DNA from: Amycolatopsis sp. 2-15
GTDB lineage: Bacteria; Actinomycetota; Actinomycetes; Mycobacteriales; Pseudonocardiaceae
Direction: 5' to 3'
NCBI RefSeq assembly: GCF_030285625.1
Contig: NZ_CP127294.1
Span: forward strand, 7,906,001 to 7,970,000
Length of the DNA stretch: 64,000 nt
This document shows positions 36,197-44,684 of this stretch, piece by piece. Each line of letters starts with the position of its first letter. Position 1 is the first letter of the stretch. The notes beneath the pieces were generated by a model that saw only the letters and a list, made by a program, of their open reading frames with translations, made no database searches and was not told the origin of the DNA. The position numbers and the translations under genes are program-made.

Positions 36197-37093
36197 ATGA
36201 CTCGACTGGCTTTCGGGTTCTCGCTCGCGCCGACGCTCGACGTCGGCGCGCATCGCGAGCTGGCGGTGGCCGCCGACGAGCACGGACTGGAGTTCCTGGG
36301 CATCCAGGACCACCCGTACGTCCCGGAGTTCCTCGACACCTTCGTGCTCGCGGGCGCCCTGCTGGCCGCCACCCGCCGCATCCACGTGTTCCCCGACGTG
36401 ACGAATCTGCCGCTGCGCCCGCCCGCGATGCTCGCCAAGGCCGCCGCCTCGCTCGACCTCACCTCCGGTGGGCGGTTCGAGCTCGCCGTCGGCGCGGGCG
36501 GCTACTGGGACGCCATCGAGCGCCTCGGCGTCGAACGGCGCTCGCGGGCCGAGGCCAACGCCGCGCTCGAGGAGGCCTTCGAGCTCATGCGGGCGATCTG
36601 GCGCGCCGACCGCCGGCCTCTCCACCACCGCGGCGTTCACTACACAGTGGACGGTCTCACGCCCGGGCCCGCGCCCGCGCATCCGATCGAGCTGTGGACC
36701 GGCGCGCAGGGACCGAAGGCACTGGCCCTGACCGGCCGCATCGCCGACGGCTGGGCCGCGCCGATCCCCTCCTACCTGCCTTACGAGCAGTGGGGTCCGG
36801 CCCACACGATCCTGGACGAGGCCGCGACCGCCGCCGGCCGGCAGCCGTCGGACGTGCGCCGGATCTGCCAGGTCGTCGGCACGATCACCGACGCGCCCGG
36901 CACCCTTGAGGTCACCACCGGCGCCGAGCCCGTGCGCGGCGACGCGGCCCAGTGGACCGCGTTCCTGACGCGCTCGGCCACCGACCTGCCGTTCACGACG
37001 TTCGTCTTCTGGCCGGAGCACCAGACGATCGACCAGGTGCTGCGCTTCGCGCGAGACGTCGTCCCAGCCGTCCGGCAGGCGGTCAGGGGCTAA
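36197..37093 (+). CDS. LLM-class (F420-dependent type) oxidoreductase
   Basis: A 298-residue luciferase-like monooxygenase-fold protein: FGFSLAPTLDVGAHRELAVA, EFLGIQDHPYVPEFLDTF, GRFELAVGAGGYWDAIERLG and PIELWTGAQGPKALALTGRIADGW. In actinobacteria this branch mostly uses F420 (or FMN). It follows the GntR gene on the same strand by 91 bp and may be part of the same catabolic unit. Its stop overlaps the convergent response-regulator gene by 4 bp. Confidence 0.85.
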   Translation: MTRLAFGFSLAPTLDVGAHRELAVAADEHGLEFLGIQDHPYVPEFLDTFVLAGALLAATRRIHVFPDVTNLPLRPPAMLAKAAASLDLTSGGRFELAVGAGGYWDAIERLGVERRSRAEANAALEEAFELMRAIWRADRRPLHHRGVHYTVDGLTPGPAPAHPIELWTGAQGPKALALTGRIADGWAAPIPSYLPYEQWGPAHTILDEAATAAGRQPSDVRRICQVVGTITDAPGTLEVTTGAEPVRGDAAQWTAFLTRSATDLPFTTFVFWPEHQTIDQVLRFARDVVPAVRQAVRG

Positions 37094-37773
37094 GCCGGCG
37101 GGTCCCCGGGTGACACCAGGCCGGTTTCGTAGGCCAGCACCACCGCTTGGGCGCGGTCGCGCAGGGACAGCTTCGCGAAGATGCGCGCGACGTGGGTCTT
37201 GATCGTCGCCTCGCTGAGGGTGAGGTCGGCCGCGAGCTCGGTGTTGGACCGGCCCCGGCCCAGCAGCGTCAGAACTTCGAGCTCTCGCGGGGTCAGCGCG
37301 GACAGGTCGCGGTGCGGCACCGGAACTGCCGCGGCCGGAGCCGGAGCGGCAGCCGCGGCAAACCGTTCCACCATCCGGCGGGTGATCGAGGGCGCCAGCA
37401 GCGCGTCGCCGGTGTCGACGAGCCGGACCGCGGCCACGAGGTGTTCCGGCGTCACGTCCTTGAGCAGGAAGCCGCTCGCGCCGGCGGCGAGGGCTTGGTA
37501 GACGTAGCTGTCGAGGTCGAACGTCGTCAGCATCAGCACCTTGCAGCGCGGGTCGTCGGCCAGGACGCGACGCGCGGCTTCGAGGCCGTCCATGGCGGGC
37601 ATGCGGATGTCCATGAGCACGACGTCCGGGTGCAGTTCCCGCACCAGCTCCACCGCCGCCAGCCCGTCGGCCGCCTCACCGACCACGTCGATGCCGCCGG
37701 CCGTGAGGATCATGCGGAAGCCCGTGCGGACCAGGCCCTGGTCGTCGGCGATGACCACGCGCGGGGCGGTCAC
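37090..37773 (-). CDS. NarL/LuxR-family response regulator
   Basis: A 227-residue response regulator. The receiver domain is VVIADDQGLVRTGFRMIL with the phospho-acceptor Asp in DVVLMDIRMPAMDG near residue 54 and the Lys in GFLLKDV. The C-terminal LuxR helix-turn-helix is LTPRELEVLTLLGRGRSNTE to TLSEATIKTHVARIFAKLSL. It overlaps the sensor kinase by 4 bp (ATGA) and is the second gene of the two-component operon divergent from the ABC transporter at 38697, its likely target. Confidence 0.9.
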   Translation of the reverse strand: MTAPRVVIADDQGLVRTGFRMILTAGGIDVVGEAADGLAAVELVRELHPDVVLMDIRMPAMDGLEAARRVLADDPRCKVLMLTTFDLDSYVYQALAAGASGFLLKDVTPEHLVAAVRLVDTGDALLAPSITRRMVERFAAAAAPAPAAAVPVPHRDLSALTPRELEVLTLLGRGRSNTELAADLTLSEATIKTHVARIFAKLSLRDRAQAVVLAYETGLVSPGDPPA

Positions 37774-38567
37774 GGGCGCTCCATCGGGATCCGGGCGCGC
37801 ACGCGGAACCCGCCCCCGAGGCGACGCCGCGCGTCGAGGTCCCCGCCGAAGGCCGCGACGCGTTCGCGCAACCCGAGCAGGCCACGACCCTCGCCGCGCG
37901 AGGAGGACGCGGCGGCCGAACCGCCCGTGAGCACGCTCGGCCCGCTGTTCACCACCTCGACCCGCAGGTAGTGGTCGGTGTAGCGCACCGTCACCTCGGC
38001 TTTCCCCCCGTCGCCGTGCTTGAGCGCGTTGGTCAGCGCCTCCTGGATGATCCGGTACGCCGTCAAGTCCACTCCGGACGGCAACGACCGCGGCTCACCC
38101 GACACGCGCACCTCCACCGGCAGCCCGGCGAAGGCGATCCGGTCGACGAGCGGGCTCAGCCGCGCGAGGCTGGGCTGTGGCGCGAGGTCGTGCGGCTCCT
38201 CGCCGTCGGCGGGCGGCGCGAGCAGGCCGAGCAGGTTCCGCAGCTCGGTCATCGTGTCGCGCCCGGCGGTCTCGACCTCCCGCAACGCCTCGGCCGCCTG
38301 CGCGGGCTCGGTCTCGACCACCAGCCGCGCGGCACCGGCCTGCACGAGCATCACGCTCACGTTGTGGCTCACGATGTCGTGCAGCTCGCGGGCGATCCGC
38401 GCGCGTTCGGCGTCGACCGCCTGCTGCGCGGCGCTTTCCCGCTCGCGCTCCAGCAGCCACCCGCGCTCCTCCAGCGCACGGACGGCCGCGCGCCGCGCGC
38501 GAACCAGCCGCACGGCCAGCACCACCGCGACCAGGCACGCCACGGCCGCGACCCCGAGTTCCCACAC
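37770..38567 (-). CDS. HisKA_3-type sensor histidine kinase, short
   Basis: A 265-residue kinase with a single N-terminal membrane segment (ELGVAAVACLVAVVLAVRLV). The phospho-acceptor His is in ARIARELHDIVSHNVSVML, the N box is IIQEALTNALKHGDGG and the G box is GRGLLGLRERVAAFGG. Typical NarL-partner kinases in actinobacteria have four to six membrane helices and about 400 residues, so the sensing part is nearly absent. It may sense through its partner, the ABC permease. The start of the gene is at the divergent promoter region. Confidence 0.9.
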   Translation of the reverse strand: MWELGVAAVACLVAVVLAVRLVRARRAAVRALEERGWLLERERESAAQQAVDAERARIARELHDIVSHNVSVMLVQAGAARLVVETEPAQAAEALREVETAGRDTMTELRNLLGLLAPPADGEEPHDLAPQPSLARLSPLVDRIAFAGLPVEVRVSGEPRSLPSGVDLTAYRIIQEALTNALKHGDGGKAEVTVRYTDHYLRVEVVNSGPSVLTGGSAAASSSRGEGRGLLGLRERVAAFGGDLDARRRLGGGFRVRARIPMERP

Positions 38568-38687
38568 ACCCCGACTCTCCCAGGCCGCCGCGCCCGCCGC
38601 ATCAACCCGGTGCCTACATCCCCAGGATGACGAGGTCCGGTGGTTACCTCCCCGGACTGATGTCCCGACGACGCGGCTGCTTCAGGA
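38568..38687. promoter_or_regulatory. Divergent promoter region, kinase versus ABC transporter
   Basis: This short region holds GTCCGG/CCGGAC and CATCC/GGATG inverted repeats (roughly 38615-38665). These are plausible binding sites for the linked response regulator. No clear -35/-10 pair was fixed. Confidence 0.35.
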
Positions 38688-38696
38688 TTGTGTGCT

Positions 38697-39404
38697 GTGA
38701 CCAGTGACGAGAGCAGAGCGAACCCGGTGGTGCAGCTGACCGCCGTGCGCAAGGAGTACAGCGACTCGGTGGCCCTGGACGGGGTCTCGCTGGGGATCCG
38801 CGCCGGCGAGGCGGTCGCGGTGATGGGGCCGTCGGGCAGCGGGAAGTCGACGCTGCTCAACATGGTTGCCGGGCTGGACCGGCCGACGTCCGGGTCCGTC
38901 GTGGTCAACGGCGAAGACCTCGGCAAGCTCGGCGAGACGGGGCTCGCACTGTTCCGCCGCCGGCGCATCGGCATGATCTTCCAGTTCTTCAACCTGCTCG
39001 ACGACCTCCCGGCGCTCGACAACGTCGCCCTCGCCGCGCAGCTGACCGGCACTTCGGCCGCGCAGGCCCGAGCCCGGGCGCTGGAGCTGCTCGACGAGCT
39101 CGGCATCGCTGGACGGCGCAACATCCACCCCGCGCAGCTCAGCGGCGGCGAACGCCAGCGCGTGGCCGTGGCCCGGGCGCTGATGAACCGGCCCGCGCTG
39201 CTGCTGGCCGACGAACCCACCGGTGCGCTGGACAGCCGCTCCGGCGAGCAGGTGATGGACCTGCTGCTCGACCTCAACCAGATCGGGCAGACGCTGCTGC
39301 TCGTCACGCACGACGAGCGGCTCGCGAAGCAGTGCGCCACGCGCGTGGTCCAGGTCGTCGACGGCCGGATCGCCGCGACCTCGGGTCTGGAGCGCAGCTC
39401 GTGA
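38697..39404 (+). CDS. MacB/LolD-type ABC transporter ATP-binding protein
   Basis: A 235-residue ATPase: Walker A GPSGSGKSTLLNMVAGLD near 45, Q-loop FQFFNLLDDLPALDNV, signature LSGGERQRVAVARALMNRP, Walker B LLLADEPTGALD and H-loop LVTHD. The family exports lipids, peptides or antibiotics together with FtsX-type permeases. GTG 38697 with CAGGA upstream is preferred to TTG 38688. It overlaps the permease gene by 4 bp (GTGA). Confidence 0.9.
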   Translation: MTSDESRANPVVQLTAVRKEYSDSVALDGVSLGIRAGEAVAVMGPSGSGKSTLLNMVAGLDRPTSGSVVVNGEDLGKLGETGLALFRRRRIGMIFQFFNLLDDLPALDNVALAAQLTGTSAAQARARALELLDELGIAGRRNIHPAQLSGGERQRVAVARALMNRPALLLADEPTGALDSRSGEQVMDLLLDLNQIGQTLLLVTHDERLAKQCATRVVQVVDGRIAATSGLERSS

Positions 39405-41734
39405 GCGCCGTGTGGCGGGTCGCGCGCGCCGCGGTGCGGCGCCGGCGGGTGCAGACGGCCGTGATCAGCGTCGTGGTCGCGGTGTCGACGGGCACGATCG
39501 TGCTCGCGCTCGGGCTGCTGGTGTCGGCGTCGGGGCCGTTCCAACGCGCGCACGCGGAGCAGAACGGCGCGCACCTCGTCGTCGCCTACGACACCACGCG
39601 GGTGTCGGGCGAGCAGCTCGCCACCACCTCCACCCGGCCGGGCGTCGAGGCGTCGACCGGGCCGTTCGGGCAGGTCACGCTGGACACGGCGAAGAGCGTC
39701 GCGGCGCGGGCGGGCAGCCTGACCACGGTCGGGCGCGCGGACCCCGAAGGCGCCGTCGACCGGCTGGACGTGTGGGCGGGCCGGTGGGCGACGGCGCCCG
39801 GGGAGATCGTGCTGAACTTCCCGCGCGGCTCCGGCGACCTGGTTCCCGTCGGTTCGCGGATCGAGATCCCGGGCAAGCCCGTGCTCACCGTCGTCGGGTT
39901 CGCGTATTCGGTGAGCGCGTCCGCCGACGCATGGGTGACGCCGGCGCAGCTGACGGCGCTGCGGCCCACCACCGCGCAGGTGCTCTACCGCTTCACCCAC
40001 GCCGCCACGGCGGCGGAGGTCGACGCGGGCCAGGCCGCGGTCACGACAGGGTTGCCGGCGAGGTCCGTGCTCGGCGAGCAGTCCTACCTGACCGTCGAGG
40101 AACGGCTCAACTCCGACGTCGGCCCGTACGTGCCGTTCCTGGTCCCGTTCGGGATCCTCGGGCTCGCGGTGGCTGTGCTGATCGTCGCCAACGTGGTGAG
40201 CGGCGCGGTGGTGTCCGGGTTCCGCGACATCGGGGTGCTCAAGTCGCTCGGGTTCACGCCGAACCAGGTGCTGGCCGTGTACCTGGTGATGGTGCTCGTC
40301 CCCGCCGCTCTCGGCTGCGTCGTCGGGACGATCGGCGGCAATCTCGTCGCCAAGCCGGTGCTCACGGACGCGTTCAGCGCGTTCGGCGCGGGCGGCGTCG
40401 GAATCGACGCGTGGGTCGACGTCGTCGCACTGGTGGGCTTGCCGCTGGTCGTCGTGCCGGCCGCGCTGGTTTCCGCGCTGCGGGCCCGCCGGCTGCCGGC
40501 GACCGCGGCGATCAGCGCGGGCAGCGGACCCCGGTTCGGGCGCGCGCTCGCCGTCCAGCGCCGGCTCGCGGGCACCCGGCTGCCGCGGTCGGTCAGCCTC
40601 GGCCTGGGCGTCCCGTTCGCCCGCCCGGCGCGCAGCGCGCTGACGCTGGCGGCGATCGTGCTCGGCGTCATGACGGTGACGCTGTCGATCGGCGTCACGC
40701 TGTCGGTGAACGCGTACAACAACGCGATGCGCCCCGCCCACCCCGACCGCGTCGAGTTCCTCGCCGGCTTGCCCGACGGGCTCACCATTCCGGCCGGGCT
40801 GCCCGGTCCGCGTCCGGCTCCGGCGCTCGGCGACTCCGCCGACGAGGCGATGCTGCGTTCGCTGCCCGGTTCCACCCGGGTCACCGCCTCGGCCGAGCGC
40901 ACCGTGCACCTGCTCGGCAGCCAGGAGAACCCCTCGGTCACCTTCTCCCGCGGGGACTCGGCAGCGCTGGGGCCGGAGATCCTCGACGGCCGGTGGGCGG
41001 CGCGCGCCGGGGAGGCGGCCGCGCCGTCCCGGTTCCTCAACCAGCGCGGGCTCGCCCTCGGCGACACGATCACGGTGGAGCTGGGCGGGAATCGCACGCA
41101 GCTCACGCTCGTCGGGGTCACGCTGACCAACAACGACCAGGCGATCTACGCCGACTGGTCGACCCTCGACGTCCTCGCGCCGGACACCCGTGCGGAGACC
41201 TACGACGTGCAGCTGGCGCCCGGCGCCGACCGTCCGGCGCTCGCGAGCGCGGTGCACGCCCGCGACCCCGGGCTGGAGCTCGTTCCCCCGCGTGACGGCA
41301 CGTCTTCGCAGGCCGTGCTCCTGGTCAGCAGCGCGTCGGTCCTGACGCTGGTGCTCGCGATCGTCTCGGCGCTCGGGGTGTTCAACACCGTGGTGCTCAA
41401 CGTGCACGAACGCCGCCGCGACCTGGGAATGCTCAAGGCGATCGGAATGACGCCGCGCCAGGTGACGGTCATGATGATCACCTCGATGGGGGCACTGGGC
41501 GTGGCCGGCGGGCTGCTCGGGCTGCCGCTCGGCTTCTTCGTGCACCGGCTGGTCGGGCCGGCCATGCTGCGCGCTGCCCAGTCGGACGTGTTCGGGTTCG
41601 TGATCGACGTCTACCGCGCGCCGATGCTCGTGGCGCTCGGGCTGGCCGGGGTGGTCATCGCCGTGCTGGGCGCGCTCATCCCCGCCGCACGCGCGGCTCG
41701 GCTGCCGATCGCGACGGTGCTGCACAACGAATGA
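39401..41734 (+). CDS. FtsX-like ABC transporter permease
   Basis: A 777-residue permease with two FtsX units. An N-terminal helix (TAVISVVVAVSTGTIVLALG) is followed by a large extracytoplasmic domain (about 35-225), three helices (VPFLVPFGILGLAVAVLIV onward), a linker, another helix, a second extracytoplasmic domain (about 440-620) and three C-terminal helices (LLVSSASVLTLVLAIVSALG onward). This layout matches drug or peptide efflux systems controlled by two-component systems. Translation is coupled to the ATPase. A terminator hairpin follows at once. Confidence 0.9.
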   Translation: MSAVWRVARAAVRRRRVQTAVISVVVAVSTGTIVLALGLLVSASGPFQRAHAEQNGAHLVVAYDTTRVSGEQLATTSTRPGVEASTGPFGQVTLDTAKSVAARAGSLTTVGRADPEGAVDRLDVWAGRWATAPGEIVLNFPRGSGDLVPVGSRIEIPGKPVLTVVGFAYSVSASADAWVTPAQLTALRPTTAQVLYRFTHAATAAEVDAGQAAVTTGLPARSVLGEQSYLTVEERLNSDVGPYVPFLVPFGILGLAVAVLIVANVVSGAVVSGFRDIGVLKSLGFTPNQVLAVYLVMVLVPAALGCVVGTIGGNLVAKPVLTDAFSAFGAGGVGIDAWVDVVALVGLPLVVVPAALVSALRARRLPATAAISAGSGPRFGRALAVQRRLAGTRLPRSVSLGLGVPFARPARSALTLAAIVLGVMTVTLSIGVTLSVNAYNNAMRPAHPDRVEFLAGLPDGLTIPAGLPGPRPAPALGDSADEAMLRSLPGSTRVTASAERTVHLLGSQENPSVTFSRGDSAALGPEILDGRWAARAGEAAAPSRFLNQRGLALGDTITVELGGNRTQLTLVGVTLTNNDQAIYADWSTLDVLAPDTRAETYDVQLAPGADRPALASAVHARDPGLELVPPRDGTSSQAVLLVSSASVLTLVLAIVSALGVFNTVVLNVHERRRDLGMLKAIGMTPRQVTVMMITSMGALGVAGGLLGLPLGFFVHRLVGPAMLRAAQSDVFGFVIDVYRAPMLVALGLAGVVIAVLGALIPAARAARLPIATVLHNE

Positions 41735-41742
41735 AGCCCTGG

Positions 41743-41774
41743 AGCGGGCCCTGTCGCCGGGGAGGGGGCCCGCT
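41743..41774. terminator. Bidirectional terminator hairpin
   Basis: AGCGGGCCC (41743-41751) pairs with GGGCCCGCT (41766-41774), extended outward by TGAAGC/GCTTCA. It lies between the convergent permease and CGNR regulator genes. Confidence 0.75.
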
Positions 41775-42290
41775 TCAGTCCACTTCGGACTGCCGGGTGC
41801 GGCGGTAGTGCCGGCGCGCCTTGAGGCGGTTGCCGCACGTGGCCATCGAGCACCAGCGGGCGGTGTTGGCCTTGCTGTGGTCGATGAGGAACAGGCGGCA
41901 CTCCGGGTTGGCGCAGGGGCGCAGGCGGCCGGACTCGCGCAGGCCGTCCCAGGTGAGGACCGCGCGTGCCGCGGCGGCGTGGCCCGCGGGGGCGTCGAGG
42001 GTCCAGCCGATGCCGTCCGCACCGAGGGTCGCGAGGTAGCCGACGCCCTCGACGAAACGCCCGACCGACGACGGTTCCGCGTCGCCGCGCACCACGTCCT
42101 GCAGGGTCGCGCGCAGGTCGAGCAGGGTGCGCCACTCCCCCTCCGTCGCCGGCTGGCCGTGGGCGGACAGCCAGCGCAGGGCGTCGTCCGCGTCGGCCAG
42201 GTCGTCGTGCGGTGCCCCGTCGACGAGTGCCGTGGTGTTCAGCAGATCGAGGACCAGCGCCTCGTCTGTCGCCACTGCTGTTGTCTCCAC
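41775..42290 (-). CDS. CGNR zinc-finger (ABATE-type) regulator
   Basis: A 171-residue protein with a helical ABATE ligand-binding-like N-terminal region (ALVLDLLNTTALVDGAPHDD) and a C-terminal CGNR zinc finger: CANPEC, HSKANTARWCSMATCGNR, then KARRHYRR. Such proteins are probable stress-linked transcription regulators. It is divergent from the NhaA fusion, which may be its target. CTAACCT/AGGTTAG repeats lie between them. Confidence 0.85.
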   Translation of the reverse strand: METTAVATDEALVLDLLNTTALVDGAPHDDLADADDALRWLSAHGQPATEGEWRTLLDLRATLQDVVRGDAEPSSVGRFVEGVGYLATLGADGIGWTLDAPAGHAAAARAVLTWDGLRESGRLRPCANPECRLFLIDHSKANTARWCSMATCGNRLKARRHYRRTRQSEVD

Positions 42291-42310
42291 CGGTCAGCCC
42301 TCCGATCGAC

Positions 42311-42341
42311 CTAACCTTCAAATTCCCTATTGACAGGTTAG
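42311..42341. promoter_or_regulatory. Inverted repeat in the CGNR/NhaA promoter region
   Basis: CTAACCT (42311-42317) and AGGTTAG (42335-42341) form a perfect 7-bp inverted repeat in an unusually AT-rich stretch. TTGACA at 42330-42335 overlaps the second arm and could be the nhaA -35. A further GGTTAG is at 42384-42389. This is a candidate operator for the CGNR protein. Confidence 0.5.
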
Positions 42342-42391
42342 TTCTACCATGTTTCAGTTCTAACTATCACCAGCGACTTTAAGGGTTAGAC

Positions 42392-44371
42392 ATGAACGTG
42401 ACGCCGAGGCACCCGCAGACCAGCGAAGCCATGTCGATGTCGGAGATGAGTCAGTCCCGGATGCCCACGTCCGAGATGTCGATGGGCCGGATGTCGATGT
42501 CCGGGCCGTCGTCGAGCCCGCTGCGGACGTTCCTGCGGACCGAGTCCGGCAGCGCCGGGATCCTCGCCGCGGCGATTGTGGTGGCCCTGGCCTGGGCGAA
42601 CCTGGCGCCGGGCACGTACGACGCCGTGTGGAACTGGGTGCTGAGCGTGCGGATCGGGCCGCTGAGCGCCGCGCTGCCGGTGCGCGACTGGGTCAACAGC
42701 GGCCTGATGACACTGTTCTTCCTGGTGGTGGGGCTGGAGGCGCGGCGCGAGTTCGACCTCGGCGACCTGCGCGAGCGCCGCCGCCTGATCCTGCCCGCCG
42801 TCGCCGGGCTGGCCGGCATGGCGGTGCCGGTGCTGATATACCTGGCGCTCAACGGCGGCGGGCCCGGCGCGCACGGCTGGGGCGCGGCGATGTCGACCGA
42901 CACCGCGCTGGCGCTGGGCGTGTTCACCGTGGTCGGGCAGGGTGCGCCCGAGCGGATCCGCACGTTCGTGCTCACCGTGTTCGTGGTCGACGACATCGTG
43001 GCCCTGGTGGTCATCGCGCTGGCGTACAGCGGCCACGTGGACCTCATGGCGGTCGGGATCGCCGCCGTCGCCTACGCCGGGGTGCTGGCGAGCCGCCGGC
43101 TCGACTACCGCTACCGCAAGCCGGTGTTCACCGCACTGGCGCTCACGGTGTGGGGCGCGCTGCTGACCAGCGGGATCGACCCGGTCGTGGCCGGTCTGGC
43201 GGTGGGGCTCGCGACCTCGGCGTACGTGCCGAAGCGCGATTCACTGGAGGAGACGACCCAGCTGGTGCGCCTGTTCCGCGAGCAGCCCACCGCGGAGGCG
43301 GCCAGCTCGGCGAGCAAGCGGCTGAGCGCCACACTCTCGGCCAACGCCCGGCTGCGCCACGCCTTCCACCGCGTGACGAGCTACGTCGTCGTCCCGCTGT
43401 TCGCGCTGGCCAACGCCGGCATCACCGTGAACACCGAGGTGCTGGCGAGCGCGGTGACCGCGCCGATCACCGTCGGGATCTTCCTCGCCTACGTGCTGGG
43501 CAAGCCGGTCGCGGTGTTCGGCTCCTCGTGGCTGCTCACCCGGTTGACCGGCGGCGCGCTGCAGCCGCAGGTCGGCTGGGCCGGCGTGCTGAGCGGCGGC
43601 GCGATGGCGGGCGTCGGGTTCACCGTGTCGTTGCTGATCGCCGACCTCGCCTTCACCGGGCGGGAGTTGGAGGAGGCGAAGCTGGGTGTCCTCGCCGCGG
43701 CGGCGGGTGCGGCGCTGCTGACCTTCCTCGTGCAGAAGATCACGGCCGAGCTGCCGGAAGAGGTGCGGACTCGCGCACTGCTCGGCGACGCTCCCCTGCT
43801 GACCGACCTCATCGCTCCGGTCGATCTGAGCCGCGACCACGTGCGCGGGCCGGAGGACGCCGCGGTGACCGTGGTCGAGTACGGCGACTTCGAGTGCCCC
43901 TGGACCGGCATGGCCGCGCCGACCGCGCGCGAGCTGCTGGCCGAGAACAGCGACATCCGCTACGTGTGGCGCCACCTGCCGCTGCACGACATCCACCCCC
44001 ACGCGCAGCTGGCGGCCGAGGCCGCCGAGGCGGCGGGCGCGCAGGGCGCGTTCTGGCCGATGCACGACCTGCTGCTGGGCAACCAGACCGACCTGCACTT
44101 CGACGCCCTCGTCGGGTACGCCGAGCAGCTGGGCCTCGACGTCGACCGGTTCCGTGAGGACCTGCTGCGCCGCAGGTTCGCCGGTCACGTCGAGCGTGAC
44201 GTCGAGTCGGCCGACCTCAGCGGTGTGGCCGGGACCCCGACGTTCTTCGTCAACGACCGGCGCCACGACGGCCCGCAGGACCTCGCGACCCTCACCACCG
44301 TGATCACCGGCGCCCGCACCCGCGTGGCCGCTTTCGGCCCCGCGGCGGCGATCGAGGCCACCGCGGCCTGA
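42392..44371 (+). CDS. nhaA: NhaA-type Na+/H+ antiporter fused to a DsbA/thioredoxin domain
   Basis: A 659-residue fusion. After a Met/Ser-rich N-terminal tail (about 45 residues), residues 50-440 are NhaA with about 12 membrane helices. They include LGVFTVVGQGAPERIRTFVL and the essential Asp pair in TVFVVDDIVALVV. Residues 465-659 form a DsbA-like fold (VVEYGDFECPWTGMAAPTA, cis-Pro in GVAGTPTFFVN), predicted cytoplasmic. The active site is C-P-W-T, so the second Cys is missing. NhaA-thioredoxin fusions are known in actinobacteria. The role is Na+/H+ exchange, perhaps redox-gated. AAGGG six bases before the ATG is the ribosome site. Confidence 0.9.
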   Translation: MNVTPRHPQTSEAMSMSEMSQSRMPTSEMSMGRMSMSGPSSSPLRTFLRTESGSAGILAAAIVVALAWANLAPGTYDAVWNWVLSVRIGPLSAALPVRDWVNSGLMTLFFLVVGLEARREFDLGDLRERRRLILPAVAGLAGMAVPVLIYLALNGGGPGAHGWGAAMSTDTALALGVFTVVGQGAPERIRTFVLTVFVVDDIVALVVIALAYSGHVDLMAVGIAAVAYAGVLASRRLDYRYRKPVFTALALTVWGALLTSGIDPVVAGLAVGLATSAYVPKRDSLEETTQLVRLFREQPTAEAASSASKRLSATLSANARLRHAFHRVTSYVVVPLFALANAGITVNTEVLASAVTAPITVGIFLAYVLGKPVAVFGSSWLLTRLTGGALQPQVGWAGVLSGGAMAGVGFTVSLLIADLAFTGRELEEAKLGVLAAAAGAALLTFLVQKITAELPEEVRTRALLGDAPLLTDLIAPVDLSRDHVRGPEDAAVTVVEYGDFECPWTGMAAPTARELLAENSDIRYVWRHLPLHDIHPHAQLAAEAAEAAGAQGAFWPMHDLLLGNQTDLHFDALVGYAEQLGLDVDRFREDLLRRRFAGHVERDVESADLSGVAGTPTFFVNDRRHDGPQDLATLTTVITGARTRVAAFGPAAAIEATAA

Positions 44372-44418
44372 GCACCGTCCACAAGAGACCTGTCCACTCG
44401 GGACACCCGGAGGAAGTC

Positions 44419-44583
44419 ATGTCTGCTCACACCACCACCAAGACCACCGTCCCGGCCGAGATCGACACCACCGGCGCACTGAGCCCGGCCCTCGGCCTCG
44501 TCCCGGGCATCTACGTCACCCGGCAAGGCGCCCGGCTGCCGATCTGGCCACGACGCCGGCACGCGGCGCCGAAGTCGCGCTGA
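44419..44583 (+). CDS. 54-residue small protein downstream of nhaA
   Basis: A 54-codon ORF with a strong ribosome site (GGAGG at 44409-44413) and ATG 44419, 47 bp after nhaA and closed by TGA just before a 16-bp terminator stem. The sequence begins MSAHTTTKTTVPAEIDTTGA, has a central PALGLVPGIYVTRQGARLP and ends with a basic PRRRHAAPKSR tail. There is no membrane helix and no known motif. The combination of SD, codon use and terminator supports a real gene co-transcribed with nhaA. Function unknown. Confidence 0.6.
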   Translation: MSAHTTTKTTVPAEIDTTGALSPALGLVPGIYVTRQGARLPIWPRRRHAAPKSR

Positions 44584-44594
44584 GTTCCGGTACG

Positions 44595-44631
44595 CAGCAG
44601 CGGATTCCCGGTTGGCGGGAATCCGCTGCTG
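44595..44631 (+). terminator. Strong terminator hairpin
   Basis: CAGCAGCGGATTCCCG (44595-44610) pairs perfectly with CGGGAATCCGCTGCTG (44616-44631) around a 5-nt loop. It lies 12 bp after the 54-residue ORF and ends the nhaA transcript. Confidence 0.85.
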
Positions 44632-44684
44632 TCTGGCATCCAGGCCGGTAGTGGGCACGCCTCGGGTTTCCTAGCGTGACGGCC

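Noticed and set aside
38369..42022. 1217-codon minus-strand open frame across the ABC transporter
   Set aside because: The translation is repetitive R/Q/D/H-rich with no motif, and it is antisense to clear Walker, signature and membrane-helix sequences.
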